Positions 9,225 to 16,528 of a stretch of DNA of 37,431 nt are shown here, piece by piece. This DNA comes from Ignavibacteria bacterium (GTDB taxonomy: Bacteria; Bacteroidota; Ignavibacteria; Tepidaquicellales; OLB5): assembly GCA_013140565.1 (NCBI GenBank), contig JABFSP010000105.1, positions 1 to 37,431 of the forward strand, in the 5' to 3' direction. Positions within the stretch are counted from its first letter, which is position 1, and every line of letters starts with the position of its first letter. The position numbers and the translations under genes are program-made. The notes beneath the pieces are model-generated. The model was not told the origin of the DNA. It saw only the letters and a program-made list of their open reading frames with translations, and did no database searches.

Positions 9225-9250
9225 ATTTTTGCTTTTTGCCTTTTTACTTT

Positions 9251-10159
9251 TTACTTAACTAATATCATCTTATTTGTCTTCACAAAATCACCGGCTGTAA
9301 GCCTGTAATAATATGAGCCGCTCGGCAAGCCGGATGCGTTGAAATCATACTTGTAAGTACCGGGTTTTAATTCCTGGTTAACAAGGTTGGCTACAATTTG
9401 ACCAAGTGAATTATATACCACCAGGCTTACATCATTTGTCTTGGCTATGCTGAATTCAATATTAGTAACCGGGTTAAACGGATTTGGATAGTTTTGTTTG
9501 AGTTCAAAAGAACCAGGAACTTCGGTACTAATTGGAGTTATACCGATTGGATTAGATACTTCAACATCATCCAATTGAACGAAATATCCGTCAACTGAAC
9601 AATCAGTATAATAACGGAAACCTACCCATACTGTCTGGCCGATATAATCATCTAAAGGAACAAAATTTTGGTTGAAAACACCGTAAGGACCATGTAATGA
9701 TAAAGTTTCAATATAATGAGTAAAACCTGAAGGAGTTGAATCGACCGTACTTATCCAAATTTGTACACTATCTAGAAAAGATGTTGAACCACCTGTGATC
9801 CAGTAGCTTAAAAATGCACCTCCAGCCCAAACCGGAATTCGTTTGGTAACTAACCATGCATTTGATATAGTTGGTGTCGTCCCGTTTGTATCAATTGATG
9901 ACCACCAGCTTACTCCGCAAGATTTTAATCCTGAATGGGACTTTGACGTTGCAGTACTTAAGCCAGGTAATCCTAAGCCCGAATCTCTTACAGTCCAGTT
10001 TGTCCAGGGGTCAATTGGGAAGCTGGCCGCGTTATATTTTGACCACCCGGCTGGTAAGGATAGTGAGTCAATTCCTTCAAAACCTTCAGTCCAGTTTTGA
10101 GAGTAGATTGAACCCGATGTTAACAGGGCGATAAATAAAATTAGAAATACTTTTTTCAT
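9251..10159 (-). CDS. Secreted protein, cleaved-adhesin/choice-of-anchor J domain with T9SS sorting domain
   Basis: Seen: signal peptide 1-20 (MKKVFLILFIALLTSGSIYS). The opening WTEGFEGIDSLSLPAGWS is the typical start of a choice-of-anchor J/cleaved-adhesin beta-sandwich, which also shows SNAWLVTKRI and GYFVQLDDVEV (to about residue 205). The C-terminal 85 residues are a type A T9SS sorting domain: FELKQNYPNPFNP, a central YNSLGQ strand, LPSGSYYYRL and the end KMILVK. Known: this domain carries cargo through the outer membrane and is usually removed. A GGAGGAA ribosome site lies 4 nt before the ATG, unusually clear for this window. The ligand of the beta-sandwich is unknown. Confidence 0.85.
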   Translation of the reverse strand: MKKVFLILFIALLTSGSIYSQNWTEGFEGIDSLSLPAGWSKYNAASFPIDPWTNWTVRDSGLGLPGLSTATSKSHSGLKSCGVSWWSSIDTNGTTPTISNAWLVTKRIPVWAGGAFLSYWITGGSTSFLDSVQIWISTVDSTPSGFTHYIETLSLHGPYGVFNQNFVPLDDYIGQTVWVGFRYYTDCSVDGYFVQLDDVEVSNPIGITPISTEVPGSFELKQNYPNPFNPVTNIEFSIAKTNDVSLVVYNSLGQIVANLVNQELKPGTYKYDFNASGLPSGSYYYRLTAGDFVKTNKMILVK

Positions 10160-10261
10160 TGTTCCTCCGTTGAAAAATAGTTAATTGAGATATTTGAATT
10201 TAACTATTTCTTAACTGAAATTCCACTGAAAAAAATAAATTGTCATTTATCATTAATTTAA

Positions 10262-10296
10262 GCAAATAAAAAAAGCTATCACAATGTGATAGCTTT
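10262..10296 (-). terminator. Intrinsic terminator of the SBBP-repeat gene
   Basis: An 11-bp stem (AAAGCTATCAC at 10272-10282, GTGATAGCTTT at 10286-10296) with a 3-nt loop is followed on the minus strand by TTTTATTTG. It lies 22 nt after the stop codon at 10319. Confidence 0.8.
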
Positions 10297-10318
10297 CAGT
10301 GCTTCTATTTTGAACTTA

Positions 10319-11905
10319 CTATTTTAGCAGTAGCATTTTTTGTGTCTGTATATTGCCGTTTGAAATCAGTTTGTAAAAATAGACACCGCTCGGCAAGTTT
10401 TGTGCATTAAACTCAATATTATGTGTGCCTTTCTTTCTATATTCATTATATATTAATGTTTTGATCTCTTCGCCTAGTATATTAAATATTTTAAGTGTAA
10501 TGAATCCTTCTTGAAGTAAATTAAATGAAATTTTTGTAATAGGATTAAAAGGATTTGGATAATTGTTAAGAGAGCTATTTACAAAACTATCTCCATTATC
10601 TGAAGATCTATTGTATTTAATTAATGTAAAGTCCGAACTGGTAGAATTACTAGTACTGAAGCCAAAGACATAGAGATTATTACCCGATTGATCTATTCTA
10701 ATGGAATTAGTTTCATCCTGTAAGTTAGCCGGGCCGTCATAAATATCACTCCATATTAACTGACCATTGAGATTGTATTGGAGAGTTAGAAAGTTACTGC
10801 TGTTCAATGGTACTGTGAATCCTGAAATATAAGCGTGACCATTGGCATCTATTGCCAACGAACTTGGTCTTGCATTTGTATATGTATTAGACCATCTTAT
10901 TGTGCCTGTTGAGCTATAACAAATAGTGGTTATATTATCATTATCATTACCTGTTACATATATGCTCTCATCCCGATAATCATCAATTTGCTTTACTATT
11001 AATTTTCCGCCACTGCTGTGGGTAAAATTTGGATTATCATATCTTGCAACCCATTGTTGGACTCCGTTAGAATTATATTTTACTGTTGCAAAACCATTGA
11101 CAAATATTGCTCTGGGATCAAAGTCACTATATTTTGTTATATTCAGCGGACTTTTGCCGGTAATGTAAACTGAACCTGAGTATACATCGATTGAGTTTGC
11201 AATATCAATTGAATTACTTCTATCGTAAGTTGAGGACCATTCTAGTATTCCATATGCATTATATTTAACAGTTACATAATCAAATAGACTTTCTCCAGTT
11301 ACATATACGTTCCCTAGATCATCTACTGCTATATCTTTCGAGAAATCGCGACTAAAGTCGTTGTCCCTATATCTGCTGTACCATTGTTGAACACCAGATG
11401 AGTTATACTTTACGGTTAGATAATAATCGTTACCGCTTAGTAATTGATCACCACCGGTAATGTAGACATTAGAATATTGATCCAATGTAATTGCCTGTGG
11501 ATAACCCTCTTGTGCACCTGCTAAATTTACCCATTGTTGTATGCCATTTGTGTTATATTTGATAGTTACAAAAATTTTTGGTCCGTTACTAATTTGACCA
11601 AGGACATATACGTCACCTGTAAAATAGTCTACTGCAAGGGCTATCCCATCATCGTTTGCACTATTATAAGTTTGTGCCCACTGTTCGACTCCAGCAGAAT
11701 TATATTTAATAGTAACTATATCTCCTGAAAATCCCACATTGCTTTTTCCGGTATAATAAACATTCCCATATTGATCTAAACCGATATTCTTACCGCATTT
11801 AACTGAATTATTATCTTCATGTCTCGCTACCCAATTTTGCTGAAATTGAGCATAAACTGAAAAGTTAATAAAAATTAATGTAAGTATTTGGATTATAGTT
11901 TTCAT
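10319..11905 (-). CDS. Secreted beta-propeller (SBBP repeat) protein with T9SS sorting domain
   Basis: Seen: signal peptide 1-19 ending VYAQ. At least seven repeats of about 50 residues follow the pattern GNVYYTGKS, then TVKYNSSGVQQWV. This is the SBBP (bacterial beta-propeller) repeat, about residues 25-440. The C-terminus (about 445-528) is a T9SS type A domain: NNYPNPFNPITKISF, FNILGEE, LPSGVYFYKL and the end KMLLLK. The protein should be an extracellular propeller. Such folds often bind partners or sugars, but no catalytic residues are evident. The gene is convergent with nothing and is flanked by its own terminator, so it is probably monocistronic. No clear Bacteroidetes-type promoter could be placed upstream. 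Confidence 0.85.
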   Translation of the reverse strand: MKTIIQILTLIFINFSVYAQFQQNWVARHEDNNSVKCGKNIGLDQYGNVYYTGKSNVGFSGDIVTIKYNSAGVEQWAQTYNSANDDGIALAVDYFTGDVYVLGQISNGPKIFVTIKYNTNGIQQWVNLAGAQEGYPQAITLDQYSNVYITGGDQLLSGNDYYLTVKYNSSGVQQWYSRYRDNDFSRDFSKDIAVDDLGNVYVTGESLFDYVTVKYNAYGILEWSSTYDRSNSIDIANSIDVYSGSVYITGKSPLNITKYSDFDPRAIFVNGFATVKYNSNGVQQWVARYDNPNFTHSSGGKLIVKQIDDYRDESIYVTGNDNDNITTICYSSTGTIRWSNTYTNARPSSLAIDANGHAYISGFTVPLNSSNFLTLQYNLNGQLIWSDIYDGPANLQDETNSIRIDQSGNNLYVFGFSTSNSTSSDFTLIKYNRSSDNGDSFVNSSLNNYPNPFNPITKISFNLLQEGFITLKIFNILGEEIKTLIYNEYRKKGTHNIEFNAQNLPSGVYFYKLISNGNIQTQKMLLLK

Positions 11906-12126
11906 TTTTTTATATTTTTAAGTTATTAAATAAGGCTAACATAATCTATTTTGAAAACTATGGAGGTCTATTGCAATATGTAAGAATACTGTACATAGTA
12001 AAGTTAATATCTTTGAGATACTGGGGGATAAACAAAGTTAATATGTGGAGCTTGCTAAAAGCAATGACATGAGGCAATAATAAATATGATTTTTGGTGCA
12101 GTTCTATCTTTTCCTAATCAAATTAA

Positions 12127-12158
12127 ATTGAATTAAACATAACCAAACGTTAAATTTG
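12127..12158 (+). promoter_or_regulatory. Bacteroidetes-type promoter for hldD
   Basis: ATTG (12127-12130), 20 nt, then TAAATTTG (12151-12158), a perfect TAnnTTTG box, 23 nt before the ATG. Confidence 0.55.
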
Positions 12159-12181
12159 TATTCTAAACTATATATACATTT

Positions 12182-13168
12182 ATGAAAATAATTACAGGCG
12201 GTGCGGGATTCATAGGCAGTGCGATTTGCTGGAAACTTAATTTATCAGGTATCACAGAAATACTAATTGTTGATGAAGATACCAAAGGTACAAAAAAACA
12301 GAATCTGGAGGGACTGAAATTTACTGATTTTGTTGATAAGGATACATTTTTGAAGCAGGTAGAAAAAGGGGCAATTAATTATAAGGTCGATTCCATTTAT
12401 CATATGGGTGCGTGCAGTTCAACCACTGAAAATAATATGGAGTACCTTATAGAAAATAACGTTGAGTATTCCAAATCACTGGGTAAATGGTGCTTAAGCA
12501 ATAATGCAAAATATATTTATGCATCAAGCGCGGCAACGTATGGCGATGGTGCAAACGGGTTTGATGATGATATTGAGACTATTCCAAACCTGAAGCCGCT
12601 CAATAAATACGGCTTATCCAAGCAGATGTTCGATATGTGGGTGATAGAAAACAAGTTGCTTGATAAATTTACGGGGCTGAAATATTTTAATGTATTCGGA
12701 CCTAATGAAACGCACAAAGGCAGTATGCGCTCAATGGTAAATAAGGCGTATGACCAGATAAAAGATACAGGTAAACTTAAACTCTTTCGTTCACTTAAAC
12801 CTGAATACAAAGATGGCGAGCAGATGCGTGATTTTATCTATGTAAAGGATGCGGTTGATATGACTTTGTTCTTTGATCCAATAAACGGTGAAGGGAAAGA
12901 CAGCACGGGCATTTATAATATAGGCTCAGGCAGAGCCGCAACATGGCTTGATGCCGCCAATGCGGTGTTCAAAGCGCTTGGCAAAGAGCCGCAAATTGAG
13001 TGGATAGATATGCCCGATAATATAAAGGACCAGTACCAGTATTTCAGTAAAGCAAATATGAGCAAGCTCCGCTCCGAGGGATATAAAAATGATGTAATGA
13101 AATTAGAGGATTCTGTGAGGGATTATGTTGAAGGATATCTTGTGACCGGGGAATTTCTTAAAGTTTAA
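12182..13168 (+). CDS. hldD: ADP-L-glycero-D-manno-heptose 6-epimerase
   Basis: Seen: the extended short-chain dehydrogenase motif GGAGFIGS sits at residues 6-13 (NADP binding). HMGACSSTTE is the family-specific stretch after the fourth strand, and SSAATYGDG is followed by YGLSK, giving the catalytic Tyr143 and Lys147. DGEQMRDFIYVKD near residue 215 is also typical. At 328 residues it is slightly longer than the E. coli enzyme (about 310). Known: it converts ADP-D-glycero-D-manno-heptose to the L-glycero epimer in the cytoplasm, the activated heptose for LPS inner core. It stands alone on the plus strand with its own promoter, and the repeat array begins right after its stop codon. Other sugar epimerases are a less likely reading because of the HMGACSSTTE motif. 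Confidence 0.93.
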   Translation: MKIITGGAGFIGSAICWKLNLSGITEILIVDEDTKGTKKQNLEGLKFTDFVDKDTFLKQVEKGAINYKVDSIYHMGACSSTTENNMEYLIENNVEYSKSLGKWCLSNNAKYIYASSAATYGDGANGFDDDIETIPNLKPLNKYGLSKQMFDMWVIENKLLDKFTGLKYFNVFGPNETHKGSMRSMVNKAYDQIKDTGKLKLFRSLKPEYKDGEQMRDFIYVKDAVDMTLFFDPINGEGKDSTGIYNIGSGRAATWLDAANAVFKALGKEPQIEWIDMPDNIKDQYQYFSKANMSKLRSEGYKNDVMKLEDSVRDYVEGYLVTGEFLKV

Positions 13169-14053
13169 TGATCGAAAAGCAAAACAAAAGATAGACACAA
13201 AGGCACAAAGACTCAAAGAAAAGCAAAAGAAAGCAGTAATTTAAATAGGAAAAACTTTGAGCCTTGGAGACTTAGAGTCCGCTTTATGTTTTAAATGATA
13301 AAGACAAAAGTTTTATTGAAATGGAAATGAAAAAGGAATTAATCCCATTAAGTGATAGGGAAGAAGAAATTGGTAAAATAATTGTTAATGCGGCATATAA
13401 AGTACATTCTGCTCTTGGTCCGGGTTTGCTGGAAAAAATCTATGAAATTTGTTTTGTTCATGAATTGAAGAAAGCAGGTTTAAATGCCATAAGGCAAATT
13501 GATTTGCCCATTCAATATGATGGTATTATATTTGATGAGGGCTTAAGAATTGATGTATTTGTTGAAACTTTAGTTATATGTGAAATAAAAGCAGTTGAAC
13601 ATGTAAATCCTTTATGGAATGCACAGGTATTAAGTCAATTGAAGTTGACTGATAAACGCCTGGGCTACTTAATTAATTTTAATGTAGAAAAAATTAAAGA
13701 CGGGATCAAGCGAATAATCAGATAGTATGAACTTTGAGCCTTGGAGTCTTAGAGTCCGCTTTGTGTTTAGTATGATCAAAACAAAAGATAGACACAAAGG
13801 CACAAAGACTCAAAGAGAATCAAAAGCAAAACAGATTATAGATATAGAAGAAAAAAGATAATCAAAAGAAAGCAGATATTTTAGCAGAAAGAATTTTGAG
13901 CCTTAGAGTCTTCGTGTCCGCTTTTTGTTTAAAGTTTTTACTTAAAAAAATAGATACAAAAGCACAAAGACTTGAAGAAAAGCAGAAGAAAGCAGATATT
14001 TTAATAGAAAGAACTTAGAGTCTTAGAGTCTTAGTGTCCGTCTTGTGTTTTGA
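13169..14053 (+). repeat. Tandem array of four imperfect-palindrome units, one carrying a gene
   Basis: Each unit has a left arm (L: AAACAAAAGATAGACACAAA, then GGCACAAAGACTCAAAG) and a right arm (R: CTTTGAGCCTTGGAGTCTTA, then GAGTCCGCTTTGTGTTT) that is its imperfect reverse complement over about 37 nt. Positions: L1 13170-13217, R1 13251-13292, truncated L2 13293-13310, gene 13321-13725, R2 13730-13768, L3 13773-13817, R3 13891-13931, L4 13942-13980, R4 14011-14053. An AAAGAAAGCAG patch follows most left arms. The array fills the hldD to GT2 interval almost exactly, including the 349 nt after the gene. Confidence 0.85.
13321..13725 (+). CDS. GxxExxY protein (PDDEXK-type nuclease fold family)
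   Basis: Seen: the name-giving motif is G35-L-L-E38-K-I-Y41, preceded by the helix IIVNAAYKVHSALGPG. RIDVF (Asp78) and ICEIKA (Glu88, Lys90) give the D...ExK spacing of the PD-(D/E)xK fold, and LKLTDKRLGYLINFN closes the domain. The length of 134 is typical for the family (TIGR04256/PF13366). Known: members are widespread in environmental bacteria and their biochemical role is not established. The gene starts 10 nt after a truncated left repeat arm and stops 4 nt before a right arm, so it is the payload of repeat unit 2. Two possible ATGs (13321 and 13327) cannot be separated. Nuclease activity is inferred from the fold residues only. Confidence 0.85.
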   Translation: MEMKKELIPLSDREEEIGKIIVNAAYKVHSALGPGLLEKIYEICFVHELKKAGLNAIRQIDLPIQYDGIIFDEGLRIDVFVETLVICEIKAVEHVNPLWNAQVLSQLKLTDKRLGYLINFNVEKIKDGIKRIIR

Positions 14054-14074
14054 CTTTCACTCTTCGAGAACATA

Positions 14075-14818
14075 TCATCTTACGGCTTCCCATTCTTTAC
14101 TTACAGATCTGTTTTTGAAGAACACTGAAAACGAATTCTTTGTCCAGTCGCCGAAAACTTTTATGTAGCCAAATTTCCTGTACCTGCGGGGTGATTCATA
14201 TACCAGCAGTTCATTAAGGAATTTGATTTTTCCTTTACCCAGCTTTTTTATTCTTCTGTAAAGGTCGTAGTCTTCGCCTGCGGCAAGGAGCTCATTGTAA
14301 CCATTCACTTTCCTGAATATATCGCTTCGCACCATCTGGCACTCGCCTCTGCCCATTCCCATACCTGCAGCATTCAGAAGTCTTACATAATTATTATAAA
14401 ACCCGTGAAACATTTTATCTGAGAGCCTGATATCATCCGGGAAAACGTGGAACCGGCAGGTGAGTGCAAAGTTCCATTCAAGTGAAAAAGCCTTCATCGA
14501 ATTTGAAAAGAAAAGGTCAGCATCCTGTATCATTGTATCCGCGTTCAGGAAATATAAAAATTCGCCATCTGCCGCTTTTGCTCCTGCATTTCTGCCCTGC
14601 GGAATATTTTGCTTTACGCCCTCCTCGGCCTTCACAACTTTATCAACCAATGGGGTCAAAAGAGATAAAGTGCCATCGGTACTTCCGCCATCTGATATGA
14701 TTATTTCTATGCTGTATTTTTCTTTTAAATGGGGAGTGAATTGTTCCAGTGTCTTAACGATGAGTTTCTCTTCGTTGAGTGTGGGGATGATTACGCTTAT
14801 TTTCGGAGTGTTTTGCAA
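14075..14818 (-). CDS. Glycosyltransferase family 2
   Basis: Seen: ISVIIPTLNEEKLI at residues 7-20 opens the GT-A fold. SDGGSTDGT (about 42-50) binds the nucleotide, and FLNADT (about 90-95) carries the metal-binding acidic residue in place of the usual DxD. GECQMVRSDIFRKVNGYNE and AGEDYDLYRRIKKLGK (about 160-200) are the acceptor-side motifs, with ED as the likely base. No membrane helix is seen, so it is probably a cytoplasmic enzyme. The start is TTG, chosen because the fold begins only six residues later. It resembles TIGR04283-like rSAM-associated and LPS-type GT2 enzymes; donor and acceptor are unknown. A hairpin separates it from rpmB upstream, so it may have its own promoter. Confidence 0.85.
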   Translation of the reverse strand: MQNTPKISVIIPTLNEEKLIVKTLEQFTPHLKEKYSIEIIISDGGSTDGTLSLLTPLVDKVVKAEEGVKQNIPQGRNAGAKAADGEFLYFLNADTMIQDADLFFSNSMKAFSLEWNFALTCRFHVFPDDIRLSDKMFHGFYNNYVRLLNAAGMGMGRGECQMVRSDIFRKVNGYNELLAAGEDYDLYRRIKKLGKGKIKFLNELLVYESPRRYRKFGYIKVFGDWTKNSFSVFFKNRSVSKEWEAVR

Positions 14819-14869
14819 AGTGCAGAAAATATTCAGTGAAATTTAAACACACGATTTTGAAATTAACAG

Positions 14870-14905
14870 GCAAAATAATAGGAGTGTAAAACGGGTTTAC
14901 ACTCC
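14870..14905 (-). terminator. Probable intrinsic terminator of rpmB
   Basis: A 10-bp stem (GGAGTGTAAA at 14881-14890, TTTACACTCC at 14896-14905), loop ACGGG, then a moderately T-rich minus-strand tail (complement of 14871-14880). It lies 29 nt after the rpmB stop. Confidence 0.6.
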
Positions 14906-14934
14906 CAAAAAAATTTAATGGTTAAGTAAAAAGA

Positions 14935-15162
14935 TCAGCTTGCCTGTTTCATTTCAGCAACCATTTTAGCATAACCCTTTTTCTTTAGGGTTCTGAGCGC
15001 ACTGGTTGAGATCTTCAAAGTGATGAATTTATTCTCTTCTTCGATCCAGATCCTTTTTGACCTTAAATTGGGAAGCTGTTTTCTTTTAGTCTTGTTATGC
15101 GCATGGGAAACATGGTTTCCTGAAAGCGGCTTTTTTCCTGTTAACTGGCAAACTTTTGACAT
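14935..15162 (-). CDS. rpmB: 50S ribosomal protein L28
   Basis: Seen: MSKVCQLTGKKPLSGNHVSH and the following AHNKTKRKQLPNL are the signature of bL28, then WIEEENKFITLKISTSALRT and KKGYAKMV. The length (75) is normal for the short form. Known: it binds 23S rRNA near the E site in the large subunit. Only one Cys is left near the N-terminus, so this is the zinc-free type. It lies 85 nt downstream of a small basic gene of unknown function and is followed by a hairpin terminator. In many Bacteroidetes L28 is grouped with L33 and a small DUF4295 protein; L33 is absent here. Confidence 0.95.
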   Translation of the reverse strand: MSKVCQLTGKKPLSGNHVSHAHNKTKRKQLPNLRSKRIWIEEENKFITLKISTSALRTLKKKGYAKMVAEMKQAS

Positions 15163-15247
15163 AATACTATCTTCTTTTCCGGATTAAATATTCTTTACTA
15201 AAATTTTAAGTGCAAACCTGAACAGTACAAATTACAGACTGTTTCTC

Positions 15248-15451
15248 TTACGGTTTATATGGTTTTAATGATGATTCATACACCTTTTGCATTCTTTCGA
15301 GGAATTTCCAGGTGCCTTTTTCGGTCTTAACTGATTCTATGAATTTTACATTAAGCAGTTTGGTTTCTTTTCCTGATTCGGGATCTATGACTGTTTCAGC
15401 CTTTTTGCCTAATTTTCCTGCTTTATCTGCGAATGTTTGTTGTTTAGCCAT
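15248..15451 (-). CDS. Small basic protein of unknown function, upstream of rpmB
   Basis: Not recognised with confidence. Seen: 67 residues, starting MAKQQTFADKAGKLGKKAE, lysine-rich, with IDPESGKETKLLNVKFIESV in the middle and KFLERMQKVYES near the end. No signal peptide, membrane helix or cysteines. It has a clean ATG, a plausible promoter 35 nt upstream and ordinary codon usage, and lies before rpmB in the same direction. That position recalls the small DUF4295 genes beside L28/L33 in Bacteroidetes. The sequence does not clearly match that family, so a ribosome-associated role is only a guess from context. Confidence 0.65.
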   Translation of the reverse strand: MAKQQTFADKAGKLGKKAETVIDPESGKETKLLNVKFIESVKTEKGTWKFLERMQKVYESSLKPYKP

Positions 15452-15485
15452 CTTTTGTTGGTTTTGTGGATTTGTATTAAAGCTA

Positions 15486-15516
15486 CAAAAATAAAAGAAA
15501 AATAGTTAAAAATAAA
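15486..15516 (-). promoter_or_regulatory. Possible promoter of the small gene and rpmB
   Basis: On the minus strand TTTA (15516-15513), 19 nt, then TATTTTTG (15493-15486), a perfect TAnnTTTG box. It overlaps the 3' end of the DUF2279 gene and lies 34 nt before the small gene's ATG. Confidence 0.45.
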
Positions 15517-16528
15517 GTCCATACCAAACTCCCTCAGGTGAAATCTTTATTGCGGGAGCCGGGAAGTGATAAAAATTCAGGATTCTCTTCAATTTTTGCA
15601 TGAAATCTGATTTTCCTGGTAACTGGCTTACATCCCAGTCAAATGATAAATACCATTCAACCTGCGCTTTGCCGCTGCCGGTTACATGGCTGGCATCTTT
15701 TATGCTCATACCGACTGCCAAAGCTAAAAAATTGGGATAGAATTTAGCTTTTGTGACTGATTTTGGGAATATTATCATTGGATTAACACTGAGCCAAAAC
15801 GTCATGTTGGTATAATCATCCAGCAGGTCATCTTCTGCGGAAGATGTTTTGGCTTTTATCCATCTTGGCTTAAAGCTCCATTTAAAATTTACATGTTTCA
15901 GGGGTTTGAATTCTTCCTGTAAAAACGGGTAAACTGCCCCGAAAACATTAGCTCCAACATCACCCCAGTCAAATCCCCAATTGGGTGCAAAACCATCATT
16001 AATTTCAATATACGTTTCGTACGCTAATGAAGTTAATGCTCCGTACAGCAAAGCCTTGCCCGGCGCGATTCCTGCCCATTCATATGCAACTGCTGAACCA
16101 ACTGTGATAGCATTTGCTGTAAAAATATGTGAAGCCTTATCAATATTCCTGGCGTAATATCCATCTGTGGCGAACTTAAAATAGTCGCGCTGATCTTTCC
16201 ACCATGTATTGGCATAAAATATATGAAGCCCGGTAAATACACCGGCACCGGCAACTCCCAAAATAGTAAGCTTTACAGGGTTAACTTTATATTGTTTTAT
16301 TTTCCTCGGGTTGTAAGCTGACTGGAATGTACTTTCAGTAAATGAGAGCTTCGTGCTTTTTACTGAAATATTGTTTTCCTTTTTTTTGTTCAGATCAAAA
16401 TACTCAACTGCTGATCTTTCTTTCAGCTTGAGTTTTATTTCGCCGGGCTTAAAGGAAATATCACCCGCAATTACCGAATTAAGAGCAATCATCAAAAGAA
16501 GCGGAATGCTTAATGTTATTTTTTTCAT
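15506..16528 (-). CDS. DUF2279 family protein, second copy
   Basis: Seen: signal peptide MKKITLSIPLLLMIALNSVI then AG. DUF2279 features follow: FYANTWWKDQRDYFKF, a conserved histidine in DKASHIFTAN, YEWAGI, YETYIEINDGFAPNWGFDWGDVGAN and a C-terminal barrel-like half ending WYGLYF. The reading frame stays open upstream to 16621, but the start at 16528 is chosen because it gives a proper signal peptide. It also overlaps the upstream stop as TAATG, the arrangement of coupled translation. Known: DUF2279 proteins are predicted periplasmic or outer-membrane proteins of unknown function. It is clearly a paralogue of the preceding gene, sharing the WW..QR, AxxxxHxF, EWAG and EIxDGFAxxWGF blocks. Confidence 0.82.
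   Translation of the reverse strand: MKKITLSIPLLLMIALNSVIAGDISFKPGEIKLKLKERSAVEYFDLNKKKENNISVKSTKLSFTESTFQSAYNPRKIKQYKVNPVKLTILGVAGAGVFTGLHIFYANTWWKDQRDYFKFATDGYYARNIDKASHIFTANAITVGSAVAYEWAGIAPGKALLYGALTSLAYETYIEINDGFAPNWGFDWGDVGANVFGAVYPFLQEEFKPLKHVNFKWSFKPRWIKAKTSSAEDDLLDDYTNMTFWLSVNPMIIFPKSVTKAKFYPNFLALAVGMSIKDASHVTGSGKAQVEWYLSFDWDVSQLPGKSDFMQKLKRILNFYHFPAPAIKISPEGVWYGLYF

Larger units (their letters stand above)
8683..9250. other. 568-nt gene-free region with a nest of palindromes
   Basis: No convincing gene. Short ORFs at 8770-9066 and 9023-9211 run straight through hairpins and have no protein-like composition. The region holds the DUF2723 promoter (8708-8739), five separate inverted repeats between 8853 and 9224 listed individually, and the terminator of the gene at 9251. 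Confidence 0.7.

Noticed and set aside
11990-12030. Promoter suggested by TATCTTTG near 12010
   Set aside because: The downstream box is perfect but no TTTG-like box lies 19-20 nt upstream, and a better promoter sits at 12127-12158.
13169-14053. CRISPR array
   Set aside because: Repeats are long, imperfect and palindromic, spacing is irregular, one interval is a gene, and no cas genes are present.
13169-14053. Integron-type gene cassette with attC site
   Set aside because: No GTTRRRY core pair or integrase is seen; the arms are tandemly repeated rather than single recombination sites.
14460-14846. 128-codon plus-strand ORF opposite the GT2 gene
   Set aside because: Antisense shadow of the GT2 catalytic core, low-complexity serine-rich product.
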